Assembly (NCBI RefSeq): GCF_000485595.1
Contig: NW_014577595.1
Coordinates: 1,858-21,857, forward strand
Origin: Priapulus caudatus
Lineage: Eukaryota; Priapulida; Priapulimorpha; Priapulimorphida; Priapulidae
Length of the DNA: 20,000 bases
Direction of reading: 5' to 3'
The notes below the pieces were generated by a model. The model saw only the letters and a list, made by a program, of their open reading frames with translations. It ran no database searches and was not told the origin of the DNA. Below are positions 1-8,850 of this stretch, in pieces; the first letter of the stretch is position 1; every line of letters begins with the position of its first letter. A program made the translations under genes and the position numbers.

Positions 1-223
1 AAGTTGGGGGGAGGGGGGTCTAGCAGCCAATAGCAACGGGATCTGCGGGCGAGCGAATATCACGTATTGGTTCAATATCACGTATTTCAGCGTGTTGATG
101 GAAGTGTTGCATAATTATTGTGTAATAATTATCATGAATGACATTACTAGGATCATGTATACATAAAATACCAAAATGTTTTATTAATTAGATTAAGCTA
201 GTAGTAAAGCTACACACAGACTG

Positions 224-248
224 TGCTAACTGTGTGACACAGTTAGCA
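224..248. repeat. Perfect 11-bp inverted repeat, 3-nt loop
   Basis: TGCTAACTGTG and its exact complement CACAGTTAGCA flank TGA. It could fold as a hairpin, but nothing around it suggests a gene or terminator function in this animal-type sequence. Confidence 0.8.
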
Positions 249-759
249 TGAAGAGGAAAATAAGAATGAAGAGGAAAATAATAATGCAAAAAAATGTCTG
301 ACACGTGAAAACAGAGAACAGTGTTAGAACCCAAATGTGACCTTTGCAACAAAATCATTTACAATTGCTTCAATATCGATTCGGCGCCGTGCCGTGTCAG
401 TGGAGACTGCTTCATAAGATATAATAGAGTTCAACTTTGCCGGTAGGGGTGAACAGTGTCGCGCCGCTTGTGTGGAGATGGGCCTCTTTTTTGTGTGCTA
501 TAACACAACGCAGCGTAGCTATATAGACACAGTTGGCTTGCGAACGCGTGGTGAATGTCGTGCTGGTTCCATGCACGTGAGATTGAATGTACTATATGTA
601 GGTCGATTCTAAATGATATTAACAAGGGTTCTATTTAGATATCTGAATCTGAATCACAGTTTTCACACTGCACTTGACCACCTGGGCTTTTTATTTATTT
701 TAATTTTCACCTGTGAAATATGGATGTTTCACGATAATTAACGCTTATCGGACTATTTT

Positions 760-803
760 GGACCTCCCCAGAAAATAAGGTCTTCCAGAAGTTGGGGAGG
801 TCC
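760..803. repeat. Inverted repeat with GGACCTCCCCA arms
   Basis: GGACCTCCCCA (760-770) and TGGGGAGGTCC (793-803) are exact complements. Related G-runs (AAGTTGGGGGG) occur at 1-11 and again at about 810. This may be a remnant of a short DNA transposon; no target duplication was found. Confidence 0.55.
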
Positions 804-969
804 ACATAAAAGTTGGGGGGGTCGTGCGTTAAATAGTTAAACGTTAAAGTTGCGTTTAATTCTTTTTTTATTTAATATTGTGATTCCTAATGACAATGTA
901 TCGTATTTACTATTTATGACTGACACTGTAAAAGCATAGATATAGAAGAAGGCATTAAATTTTTTACTT

Positions 970-1140
970 TCTACCGCCACCAGCCGGTAGTTGATCATTT
1001 AACAGCACGTGCGCCACGTAGTGGGAGAATCTAGAACTACGAGTAAAAATAAGTCACATTCTTGAGCAGCGCTAAGTTTGGAAGTGCGGAGATTCCCCGA
1101 GTACCGATCGACGTTGTGGTTGTAGCAACAACGATACCTC
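970..1140 (+). promoter_or_regulatory. Putative CCDC157 promoter region with X-box-like site
   Basis: This stretch has more CG dinucleotides than its surroundings and lies 200-370 bp upstream of the start codon. Near 1112-1125 the sequence GTGGTT-GT-AGCAAC resembles the RFX X-box (GTNRCY-N0-3-RGYAAC), with one mismatch in the left half. There is no clear TATA box. The position fits a promoter, but the call is inference. Confidence 0.3.
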
Positions 1141-1313
1141 GTTTTCAATCAGCAAAGAATTAAGTTAGTCCGACAAATAATGTTAGTTATGTGAGAAGTT
1201 TCTGGCGATAACATAATTTTATAATTCTCACTCGTATTTTCCACAGAAGCACAGCGTCTGTGGATCGTAACATAACTCATAAGGGCGTACGACCGTTACG
1301 AATACGAGCTTTC

Positions 1314-1322
1314 ATGCAGTAG
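1314..1322 (+). promoter_or_regulatory. Minimal upstream ORF (ATG CAG TAG)
   Basis: A two-codon ORF ends 24 nt before the predicted CCDC157 start, in the presumed 5' UTR. Its context is weak (T at -3), so most ribosomes would probably scan past. It would matter only if the transcript includes this stretch, which the acceptor-like site at 1246 suggests. Confidence 0.35.
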
Positions 1323-1346
1323 ACGATTAATTAAAGATTAAAGTTA

Positions 1347-1481
1347 ATGACGGTTATGCTAGGCAATAAGTATTGTATAGAGAGTTTGCAGGATGACCTG
1401 GCAGATGTTCAAGCAACAGTACACGAGGTGCTTTCGTACACAGGACCACTGCCAACAGCATCCTGGAAGTACCCAAACCAA
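1347..1481 (+). CDS. CCDC157: CCDC157 coding exon 1 (residues 1-45)
   Basis: ATG at 1347 follows an in-frame TAA at 1332. It encodes MTVMLGNKYC...WKYPNQ and ends phase 0 at donor gtaaaa. The start fits the family N-terminus, which begins with a Met three residues before an L-G pair, but its context is weak (T at -3). ATG 1356 (Met4) has G at -3 and could also be used. Reading on past the donor gives a Phe/Ile-rich, non-family tail, which supports the splice. Confidence 0.9.
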
Positions 1482-4400
1482 GTAAAATACATCTTCATAT
1501 TCATATGTTTGGTGATATATATCGTGCAATGTAATTGTAAATATATGCATGCAGCGTTTAGTACGTCTTTAGATAATCAAACTTACAAATGTAAACATTC
1601 GCACAGGAATCATTTCAGGAGGCAGTTATCTGAATGAAATTGTGAAATTTGCAGGAATCATGCTCACTGCGTCTAGATGAGTTGTTGCCTCAGCTTCAAT
1701 ATGAACCAAAAGACGAGATGCATAGCACCATGGCTCATGCTACCCTGCTAGAATTACTTATTGATAGGTATAGAATCACTATATGACTACCCCATTTCTA
1801 TTTCCTATCATGTTCCACATGCAATCTACTTTCAGTGTGTCACAGCAGTCATATAGTATCAGGAATCCTTACGTAATAATGTAAAGTTCTGCATTTATTT
1901 TCATACCCATATAATCAGATAATTTCATGACTTGTTGAAAACATTGTCATCAACGTATGGCCAGAATGAATTTAAATCGCAAACCTCGTATATAAATAGA
2001 ATTAGCAGTAATGCAAATCTCCCCAGCCTGAACCCGACTGATTTGTATTCTCAGGTTTCTCCTCTTATTTCAACTGGAGGCAGCATATATTGACTCGGCT
2101 AGCATTTGTGCCGTGGGGGAAACACAGAGCATACTGGGGAAGTCTGTGGGTCTCGCTGTTAAGCGTCACTGGGAAAAGCTGCACCCTCTTTGCTCCGGCA
2201 TAACACTGTGGAAATCAGAGGTTATTATATGAATAGGATATGAGTGTTTTTGGAACCATAGGGCTTAACTGTGTTTTCTATGTTTAAAACATTGCATTTG
2301 TTGATGCATCGGATCCCCATGTTGTTATTTATGTCAGGATACTAGATATGCCATATTGTATTGCTATTTTGTAGATGGGAGTATGCAAAGAATTGCAACT
2401 GTTTCAGACAAAGAGGCAGAGCTTGACCGGCTGTAGTCCATTACAAGTGCTTGCAGCACCATCTACGAGGGCTAGCTCTCCAGGCATCTCTAAGGTGATT
2501 TATGTTTTTAGTAATGATATTGATGTAATATAAGTTTTGCTGAATAATAAATACCTGCACACAACAGTTATAACAGTATGTATAACATTTGTTATAACAA
2601 ATTCAATGTTATAACATGTAGATAAAATTGTTGTAGCTACAACCTTCTTGCCATGTAATAGAGGTATAACGCTGCTAGAGAAGAAATTCCTCAACTTGAT
2701 TATCCTTTGCCTATTTGCTGCTTTAATTATCAACATAAAACTTTATCACCGTTTAAAAGCTTTTTCACGAAAATACACTTGTGTACTCCTATTTCTCGTT
2801 GGTCAGGATTGGTGCAGCAAGTCGTCACAGACGGAGGAAACTCTCCTTGTACCATGTGATGCCTGTATGAGCGTTCAACGAAACCTCAGACAGGTTGGTC
2901 GCACGCTGGTGCGTGCGTGCAGCGAACACGACCTACCCTCGGCCCTCGGTGAGATTTCACATCACCTGGTCTCTGCACCGTTCCTCGTGAAGCAAATTGT
3001 CACGCAGAAATCTAAACTGTTTGTCTGCACGTGCGATCACAAACCCATTACACGATCTTGTAGGATATTGAGAAAAGCATGACAGGAAGGAACATTAACC
3101 TAAGGATTTACTGAATATATGTGTATCTATGTTAATGTCTGTTATGTTACTATCTATATTTGTTGTCATACTGAACAAATATATGTATTCCTGTCGAGCA
3201 GGATGATAACGAGATGCCTGTGTTCAGCATTACTGTAAAGTGCCCTAGGGTGCGAAATTAACGGGAGTCCGGAGTCAAATACTCCCTGATTTACTGCCGG
3301 ACTCCCTGATTTGACATATGCAGGAGTCCGTGTGACTCCCTGAAAATTCTGCCATACCAACTAGTTCATTCCAGAGCACGACCTCATGGAATTACCGTAT
3401 TTTTTCAGCAAATGTCCAAAGAAAATTTGGCAGACGTGCAACCGCATGCATCTTCAAAATAAGCACATGCGTTATTGTTAATATCTTTAATTTTGAACTT
3501 CAGACTGCGGACTCCCTCATTTTGCCGCGGACTCCCTCTTTTTGAGGGCAGGGACTTTTTGAGGGGAGTTGTTCAAAAGTTCAAAAGTCCTATTGTTCAA
3601 AAGTCCTGTTGTTCAAAAGTTAATTTCTACCCCAGGTGCCCTGTTATGTATCTTTTACCTATAGTGGTAAAACACTAATGTAGGTATCCGTACGATTAAG
3701 CTGATGTGCCCGCGTGAATATCAGCTTTGAATGTGCACTGCCCGTTGAAGTACGGCCAAACTATTGAGGCTGCTGTATTGCGTCGTGATGCTGGGACAGG
3801 GGTAGAAATAAGGAGAAAAAAAGAGATGGTCCACATGACCATCTAGTTTGAAATTTAGATGGTCCTCCTAAATTTTAGATGGTCCTCCTAAATTTAAAAT
3901 TGTTCTCTAAAAGTAATGTGGCGTGCAAGCGTGAGAAAGAGATTTTACATGGTGATAAAATGGAAATTATTCACCTACAATGAATGTATCAAATGATACA
4001 GTAAGTGTTCATTCACTTTAATAGTATATTGGTTAATAAAGTTGTTTCAGTATAATTTAGTCGAACCCATAATGGTCCGGTCCGTCGGACCATTGACTTT
4101 GAAAATCTGATTGTCCTCCTGATTATTTGATGGCGCCGGACCATCGGACCATCGCTTATTTCGACCCCTGTGGCGATACTTCAGGTTGCATTCTCGTGCC
4201 TATTCACAGCTAGACTTACTTGGGGCGTGGACAATAGGGAGTGGATGAACGCGAGTCATGTCGTCCGGTGGTGCGTGGAACAGGACAAAGACGTGACCTT
4301 GCTCTCTTCTCATTTCAAGTCGATGCAAGAGGTGGATGATCAACTAAGGTCACAACTCATGGAGGCTCAGGTTGGGTGCTTCAGGAACTGAAATCCATTG

Positions 4401-7400
4401 CGATGCTTAAGTCGTCTTTCTCCCGATTAGTTATGATAACTTTTTACGAACATGCTATGGTAATGTATGAATAATAATGATGTAATCTTCTATTGTATAT
4501 ATTAGCGCGAATGTAAGAAGCTCAAGGAGAATCTCAGAGCAGAAGAAGAGACGCGAGGAATCCAGTTGAAACAACACCAAGCAAAATTGAGCAGCAGAGA
4601 GCATCTGTGGGCAGGTGACATTCATGCATGATAGCAGATAGAAAACCTGATGTGCTTGCTTTTTCACAAGGCGTTTTGGTACCGATGTCGTCGTTTTTAG
4701 TTGTACCTCGGTCCTACTAGCGTATGGCTTTGTGTTTTGGCAGAGGAAAAATCAAAGCTGCAAACTCAGTTGCTTGCTGTCGAGAAAGACAGGAACGCAT
4801 TGCAGGCTGGTCTTCTCCAACATCAACAGTTAGAAGCATCCCTGCAGCAGCAAGTCCAGATCCAGAGTATTAATATTGTTGATTACATTTGTTGTTATAT
4901 GAGTAAAGATCCTTTTGTCCATTTAATTTGTAGATATTTTTTTCTTTGTTTCACAGAAAATACCAAAAGCATACTGTGGCAATCTTACGTGTTTAACTGA
5001 ACGTTATAGTATTTTTTATGAGAAGTAAAAATATTCACCCGTGAATATCATCAGTAATCAATCTACCAGGAAATGATATCTCTGGGTGTCTTTTCTAAGC
5101 GTTAAGTCTATAATTCAGGTTAATCTTACATGAAATGATATAGTAACTAAATTAAATATCTACCATAGGTCAAGAGAATGCATCGATGGCTCAGCAGCTC
5201 CAGGCAATTCAAGGGGAGATGGAAGCGCTGCAGAAAGAGCGAAAGAGTTATCTAGAAACCGAGGAGAGCTTCAAGGCATTGAAGAGCACAGTCGCTGATC
5301 TCGTCAAGTCGAATCAGAATTTAAAAAGAGTTGGCGACGAAATGGAGACACGTGTAGAGGTATGAGTATTAGAACCATCCACCTCTCCTTATGTCATTCC
5401 CCCCTCGTGTTTTCTCACGTGCACATGTACACACGCATGCACTCTATGTCACAGTGTATAATTGAATATACTTGCATTCAGTGACAGTAGTGAGTGTTAC
5501 GCAGTGGTGTCCTTGTGGAATTATGAACCGAAGTTGACTCGTAAACGTGCTCCCAGGAGAAACGCGTGAAAATCCTTATGCTTCCAGGACAAACGTGTGA
5601 AGATTCTTATAATTATTTCGCGTGTTATTTCTTCTCAGCTCCTCTCAAAACAATCGGCTGATCTGAGGAGCAAGCTGGAGTCTCAAAACCAGGAGAACGC
5701 TGTGCTCACTAAAGTTCTCACGGAGTTGAAACATCAACATGTTTTGGCGATCGACGCTCGCGCTGACACGGACAAAGCGCTGCACGAATGTCGTGAAGCT
5801 CTCCAAGAAAAACAGGTGTGTTTCACTAGAGCAAACCCAATCTGCCACACCCTGCGTAGTTGCAAACACCTGGTATTACATTGATAAAGTTGATTTAAAT
5901 TGAACTTTATTCTTGAGATTCCACGCAATTGAATAGCAATTGAAATTGCTTTGATTGATATCAAAGCTCTATTTACGGGAGACAATACGTGTTTTCGAGG
6001 TTATTTTCTATGCATGATGTGAAATTTCATTGCGATTTGCCGATGTCTGTATTAGTTTTTCAGCATTTTCCATTTTCTTTGTACTGAAAGCCTGTTTCTT
6101 TATATAGCAAACAGTACAGGATCTGAATGTTGAGAGAGCAAACTGTCGTGACCTAATAGAGAAACTCAAAGATGAAGTTTCTCTACTAAAAAAAGAAAGG
6201 GAAGAGCTGCAGGAGAGAGAGAAACTACTGGTTGAGTATCCAGATCTGTACAGAGCAGCTGATGCTAACCTCACTGGTATTTGAGATACATCATGTTATA
6301 CATAATATTATTATGCATTTGAGGTTTATGTACATATTCTTACTCAGTTACGTGCACTACTTAACTCTTTGCAATTGTAAGAGTTCTGATTCAGTTATGT
6401 AAATATATAGCGGTGTGTTAGATGTACGCTTAGTGAAGATAGATGATGAACACGTCCTGAATGATCGGGATGTTACAGAGCATAACAGACTTTATATTTA
6501 TTGAAAGTAAACAAACTAGTGAAACTATGTTTTGACTATCGTAAAAATAATTGCATCCTTGCTCACTAGAAGATTGGATTTCCTGTTTTGCATTGAAAGT
6601 TTGTGCGATTGCTCTGTCTGTGTCTGCCGGCATGTAATTTGGGATTTTCGCTGATCACTGCAGGCACTGGTGACATTGTGCAGGACATGCAGCGACAGGT
6701 GTCGGCTAATTCGATCAGGATTCAGGTGCTGGAGAAGCAGAATTGCTCGCTGCGCAACTCTCTCTCCAAGCTGCTGGCCGCCAGCAAGAGCAGAGAAATA
6801 TCTCCGGTAAGACTTTCCGCGAGAAGGCGAGGGATAGAGGGATAGATGGGCCATCATCTTACCTACCTTATCTTACGTCCAACATGCGCGTGCACGACTG
6901 GATAGAGTAAGGGAGGGCGAAGGAGAGATGTAGATAGATAAATGGATGGATGGATAAATGAATGGATAGATGGGTGAGAGGGTGAGTGGATGGATGGATG
7001 GACGGACGGACGGACGGATGGACAGACGGATCGGTGGGTGGATGGATTTGTGTGCGTGTGCCTGCATGGTGGATGGGTGAGCATGCAGAATGACATTCAT
7101 ATTTAATGCACTAGGTGTGTCGTTTATGATAATCTAATGTGTTTTGAATAGTAAGATAATAGCTCTTGATTTCTAAGTAAAAATATAATCGTGACATTCA
7201 TTGAAATAAAGGAAAACGATGCAGAAGCAAGAAGAGAGGGGGAATGCGAATCTGAGGAAGCACTTCCAGTCACAACCAATGGACACAATGGCATGAGGTG
7301 CAATATATTCACATATAGTTCGAACAACTTCTCTTTTCTGCTCTTTAGCAGTAATACCTGTTCTGTCAATGGGGGGTATTCATTCAGCATTGCCGAAACG

Positions 7401-8152
7401 AGCCAATCGTGTGTAACCACTAACCACGGAGAAGAGATTCTGCAATTTATATTTGGTGTAATTTCAGGATCTCCTCACGCACAGGGGATCGCAGTGACAA
7501 AGTCGACACATTAGAATCAAGCGAGGGCACATGTGTGTTGAAAACAGCTGCGAGGCAGAGGTTAGATAGTGCTAGGGGAGACACTGTGGATTCCGGCATT
7601 GCCCTGCCAGAGACAGCACAATCTACTTCAGCGTGGAATGGAGTGCCAGTTGAGGGGAATTCTAACGCATGTGTCACTGCGGCTGTGGTGACTCCGCCCA
7701 ACTCGCTACGGTCATCTCGAGGCGGCACCACTCCCTGTCCTGACTACAAACGCGGGTCTTCAGCCACGGGTAAAAATCCAGCATTGATTTCGCACACAGA
7801 CGGACCGCCATCCGCCCAAACTACGAATGTCGCCGAGCCCTTACCGAGAAAGAACTCTTCTTCAACCCTGTTATCCACTTCCGTGACGACATCTAACGAT
7901 GGCAGCTCGACGAATGCGAAATCTGTAGGTCATCGACAGCAAGCGAAAGGAAGACGACTCGCCGCGCACAACGTCAGGAAGGAAGGCGGCGACGGTTCTC
8001 CGACGACGGCGAAGCCGGCATCTTCCGATGGAGTCGTGAAGCTCTCCTCTCTCAACAGCAGCTGCCTGAACACCTACATCAAGCTGAAGCGCACCGAGAT
8101 GCTGAAGCGATTTAATAGCTCGCAGCATCCGGGGAGCCCGGCGAAGCACTAA
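1347..8152 (+). CDS. CCDC157: CCDC157-like coiled-coil protein, 14 coding exons, complete
   Basis: Seen: 14 exons (1347-1481, 1655-1767, 2055-2220, 2375-2494, 2807-2948, 4210-4370, 4506-4614, 4744-4866, 5169-5359, 5639-5815, 6108-6276, 6664-6806, 7212-7297, 7468-8152) join at GT-AG sites with matching phases. The total is 2,520 nt: 839 residues plus TAA. The N-terminus (MTVMLGNKYCIESL, then TASWKYPNQ) and LLELLIDR (about residues 75-82), VPCDACMSVQ (exon 5), RWCVEQDKD (exon 6) and LVEYPDLYR (about 520-528) resemble vertebrate CCDC157 as I remember it. Residues of about 270-540 are Glu/Lys/Gln/Leu-rich with heptad character; 612-839 are Ser/Thr-rich and basic. No signal peptide or membrane segment is evident. 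Known: vertebrate CCDC157 is roughly 750 residues, is linked to Golgi/secretory function and spermiogenesis, and has no known enzymatic activity. Inferred: a structural coiled-coil protein. The main uncertainties are exon 13 and the choice between Met1 and Met4. Confidence 0.9.
1655..1767 (+). CDS. CCDC157: CCDC157 coding exon 2 (residues 46-83)
   Basis: Acceptor tttgcag, donor gtatag, leaving phase 2. It encodes ESCSLRLDELLPQL and ends LLELLIDR, where the Arg codon is split (AG|G). Both the spacing to exon 1 and the LLEL-IDR motif match the N-terminal conserved segment of the family. It is too short to stand out as an open frame on its own. Confidence 0.88.
2055..2220 (+). CDS. CCDC157: CCDC157 coding exon 3 (residues 83-138)
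   Basis: Acceptor attctcag, donor gttatt (weak after GT), leaving phase 0. It encodes FLLLFQLEAAYIDSAS, then SVGLAVKRHWEKLHPLC. The VGL-VKR-W pattern corresponds to the family's conserved N-terminal helices. Confidence 0.87.
2375..2494 (+). CDS. CCDC157: CCDC157 coding exon 4 (residues 139-178)
   Basis: Acceptor attttgtag, donor gtgatt, exactly 40 codons, phase 0 on both sides, so skipping it would keep the frame. It encodes MGVCKELQLFQTKRQSL, then a Ser/Pro/Ala-rich linker. Conservation is not obvious; the call rests on splice sites and phase. Confidence 0.75.
2567..2615. repeat. Cluster of GTTATAAC palindromes in CCDC157 intron 4
   Basis: The 8-bp palindrome GTTATAAC occurs at 2567, 2591 and 2608, with a near copy at 2580. 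The 312-bp intron otherwise shows nothing. The outer ACAACA/TTGTTGT sequences are also roughly complementary, so the cluster may be a decayed hairpin element. Confidence 0.5.
2807..2948 (+). CDS. CCDC157: CCDC157 coding exon 5 (residues 179-226)
   Basis: Acceptor ttggtcag, strong donor gtgaga, leaving phase 1. It encodes SSQTEETLLVPCDACMSVQ, then LRQVGRTLVRACSEHDLPSAL. The VPC-AC-SVQ motif with its Cys pair and the LPSAL block match CCDC157. The frame stays open to 3081 if the intron is retained, but that extension does not resemble the family. Confidence 0.9.
3247..3635. mobile_element. hAT-like non-autonomous element A (CCDC157 intron 5)
   Basis: The left end (agggtgcgaaattaac, to 3262) and right end (gttaatttctacccc, from 3619) are imperfect inverted repeats of the CAGGGGTCGAAATT type. 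GTGCCCT occurs just outside both ends (3240-3246, 3636-3642), with the next base A versus G, consistent with a decayed 8-bp target duplication as made by hAT transposases. No transposase frame is present. ACTCCCTSWT recurs five times in direct orientation (3281, 3301, 3335, 3511, 3531), split between the two arms. Confidence 0.7.
3797..4170. mobile_element. hAT-like non-autonomous element B (CCDC157 intron 5)
   Basis: Ends CAGGGGTAGAAATAAG (3797) and CTTATTTCGACCCCTG (to 4170) are inverted repeats with one mismatch. It is 374 bp with no coding frame. The interior has ttagatggtcctcctaaat twice in tandem (3855, 3875), a related GATTGTCCTCCTGAT near 4108, and several GGTCC/GGACC palindromic pieces. 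No convincing target duplication was seen. The right end is 39 bp before the exon 6 acceptor. Confidence 0.75.
4210..4370 (+). CDS. CCDC157: CCDC157 coding exon 6 (residues 226-279)
   Basis: Acceptor ctattcacag at 4209 restores phase 1 from exon 5 (G|CT). An upstream AG at 4182-4183 would break the frame. It encodes NASHVVRWCVEQDKDVTLLS, the V-RW--EQ-D segment of the family, and then enters the coiled coil (MQEVDDQLRSQLMEAQ). Donor gttggg, phase 0. The acceptor lies just 39 bp downstream of a transposon-like element ending at 4170. Confidence 0.9.
4506..4614 (+). CDS. CCDC157: CCDC157 coding exon 7 (residues 280-316)
   Basis: Acceptor tatatattag, donor gtgaca, leaving phase 1. It encodes RECKKLKENLRAEEETRG, typical charged coiled coil. 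Confidence 0.88.
4744..4866 (+). CDS. CCDC157: CCDC157 coding exon 8 (residues 316-357)
   Basis: Acceptor gttttggcag, donor gtatta, phase 1 in and out. It encodes EEKSKLQTQLLAVEKDRNAL and a Gln-rich helix (QHQQLEASLQQQVQIQ). Coiled coil. Confidence 0.87.
5169..5359 (+). CDS. CCDC157: CCDC157 coding exon 9 (residues 357-420)
   Basis: Acceptor taccatag, donor gtatga, phase 1 to phase 0. It encodes MAQQLQAIQGEMEALQKER through KSNQNLKRVGDEMETRVE, an uninterrupted heptad-type coiled coil. Confidence 0.9.
5639..5815 (+). CDS. CCDC157: CCDC157 coding exon 10 (residues 421-479)
   Basis: Acceptor atttcttctcag, donor gtgtgt, 59 codons, phase 0 both sides. It encodes KQSADLRSKLESQNQENAVL through ALHECREALQEKQ. 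Coiled coil. Confidence 0.9.
5947..5966. repeat. GCTTTGAT-TGAT-ATCAAAGC hairpin in intron 10
   Basis: An 8-bp perfect inverted repeat with a 4-nt loop. Nothing else is notable in this 292-bp intron. Confidence 0.5.
6108..6276 (+). CDS. CCDC157: CCDC157 coding exon 11 (residues 480-536), conserved LVEYPDL segment
   Basis: Acceptor tttctttatatag, donor gtattt, leaving phase 1. It encodes QTVQDLNVERANCRDLIEKL, a Lys/Glu-rich helix, then LLVEYPDLYRAADANL. LVEYPDL is the motif I most associate with CCDC157 and is the best anchor for the identification in this half of the protein. Confidence 0.92.
6277..6663. other. CCDC157 intron 11, no feature seen
   Basis: 387 bp of AT-rich intron between well-supported exons 11 and 12. 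No repeats, RNA genes or coding frames are supportable. Confidence 0.6.
6664..6806 (+). CDS. CCDC157: CCDC157 coding exon 12 (residues 536-583)
   Basis: Acceptor gatcactgcag, strong donor gtaaga, phase 1 to phase 0. It encodes DIVQDMQRQVSANSIRIQVL, then EKQNCSLRNSLSKLLAASKS: the M-RQV-AN-IRI-VLE-EN--LR signature of the family, directly after the LVEYPDL segment. If the intron is retained, a stop follows after 12 more codons. Confidence 0.92.
6923..7050. repeat. GATG/GACG tetranucleotide microsatellite (intron 12)
   Basis: Interrupted runs of GATG, GATA and GACG. It produces long spurious frames on the opposite strand, rich in His/Pro/Ser, which should not be called genes. Confidence 0.9.
7212..7297 (+). 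CDS. CCDC157: CCDC157 putative small exon 13 (residues 584-612)
   Basis: Inferred from phase: exon 12 ends phase 0 while the long last frame needs phase 2. This 86-nt stretch is open in the required frame (ENDAEARREGECESEEALP, then TTNGHNGM) and ends AG|gtgcaa, giving phase 2 exactly. The acceptor (aataaag) lacks a pyrimidine tract, so the exon may be weakly or alternatively spliced. I see no family conservation in it. Confidence 0.65.
7468..8152 (+). CDS. CCDC157: CCDC157 last coding exon (residues 612-839), Ser/Thr-rich tail
   Basis: Acceptor ggtgtaatttcag, stop TAA at 8150-8152. It is open in one frame for the whole 685 nt (begins ISSRTGDRSDKV). Composition is Ser/Thr/Pro-rich with basic clusters (RQQAKGRRLAAHN), ending in a helical basic stretch (TYIKLKRTEMLKRFNSSQ). 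The exon is more CG-rich than flanking DNA. Probably disordered; only the final helix looks structured. Confidence 0.85.
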
Positions 8153-8265
8153 AGCCCGCGGGGATTCACCGCCGAACGAAGAATGCCCTCGCTCGGAACA
8201 ATCATCTGTTAATGGAGCACTTGTACGTTTCTTTGTTTGTTGACCTTGTTCGTCGTCTAAGATTT

Positions 8266-8271
8266 AATACA
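8266..8271 (+). promoter_or_regulatory. Possible variant polyadenylation signal AATACA
   Basis: The nearest polyadenylation-type hexamer after the CCDC157 stop, 114 nt downstream and followed by T/G-rich sequence. Canonical AATAAA is not found until 9316 and 9320, about 1.16 kb past the stop. Either could mark the 3' end. Confidence 0.35.
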
Positions 8272-8337
8272 GACCGTCAAACAATTTTGTAATTAGCTTG
8301 CCTTGACATCGTCAAGATGAGCTATTGCCATGGGGTG

Positions 8338-8383
8338 TCGTCCGTCCGTCCGTCCGTCCGTCCATCCGTCCGTCCGTCCGTCA
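8338..8383. repeat. TCCG tetranucleotide microsatellite
   Basis: About eleven near-perfect TCCG units with one TCCA interruption, just 3' of CCDC157. It sits at the left edge of a stretch (to about 8740) that looks like an interspersed repeat unit rather than unique sequence. That impression comes from the TCCG-to-TCAACATTTGGC junction, which I associate with repeats in other invertebrate genomes; I cannot verify it here. Confidence 0.85.
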
Positions 8384-8680
8384 ACATTTGGCTACGGTCA
8401 ACGATAACTCAACAACCGTTTGACCCACATGTTTCAAATTGCATATAGTTGTTACTCCTATGGGAGAGGTTTGAACGTCCTATTTTGGAGCACGCCAGTT
8501 GACTTACATTCGAGCCACGTCCACTTTTTGGCAATATTGGAATATTTTATTGTTTTTATTTGCGCGATATTCGAAAACCAAAATGGCGATAATTTAGGCG
8601 TAGCACCATCTCTCATCAAGATTTCAGACTCAGATCTGAAACATTTATTTTCGCATCAAAACTTATGCATATATCATTAT

Positions 8681-8738
8681 CAAGAGTATATGATGGGAGA
8701 TATGCTATATAATGGGAGTTCTCCCATATATACTCTTG
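8681..8738. repeat. Hairpin element 1 of the ATCAAGAG family
   Basis: CAAGAGTATATGATGGGAGA (8681-8700) pairs with TCTCCCATATATACTCTTG (8720-8738) with a 1-nt bulge. It contains an inner GGGAG-TT-CTCCC hairpin. The ends match three other palindromes in this window (14961, 15446, 18309). Confidence 0.7.
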
Positions 8739-8813
8739 CTTTATATATCCTCCCTCCCTCTTCTATCACACCCAAGGTGAGCTACAGTGTCATTGACACT
8801 CATTTTTTTCTAT

Positions 8814-8850
8814 TGTTGCGTGGTTTAGTTGTTAGGATTCGGTGGTTTCC
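8814..8850 (+). repeat. tRNA-Glu-like 5' half (A box), tRNA remnant or SINE head
   Basis: From 8821, TGGTTTAGTTGTTAGGATTC plus GGTGGTTTC matches the D-arm and anticodon region of animal tRNA-Glu closely (25 of 29 positions against the tRNA-Glu sequence I remember). The anticodon stem does not pair, the B box (GGTTCGANTCC) is missing and no acceptor stem closes. It is therefore not a working tRNA gene; it is a decayed pseudogene or the head of a tRNA-derived SINE. Confidence 0.4.

Larger units (their letters stand above)
1..1346. other. Upstream region of CCDC157, mostly unrecognised AT-rich DNA
   Basis: No coding exon is supportable. It holds a perfect 25-bp hairpin (224-248), a short direct repeat (AAGAGGAAAATAA twice, 251-281), a GGACCTCCCCA inverted repeat (760-803) and a more CG-rich patch at about 970-1140 that could be the promoter. 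A good acceptor-like site (cgtattttccacag, ending 1246) suggests that the coding first exon may begin at 1247 after a 5' UTR intron; no matching upstream donor was assigned. Confidence 0.5.

Noticed and set aside
2949-3082. Continuation of the exon 5 frame past its donor to the stop at 3080
   Set aside because: The strong gtgaga donor at 2949 gives the phase needed for exon 6, and the extension lacks family similarity. It would be a retained-intron product at most.
6863-7100. Opposite-strand open frames rich in Pro, His and Ser
   Set aside because: They are translations of the GATG/GACG microsatellite in CCDC157 intron 12 and have no protein-like complexity.
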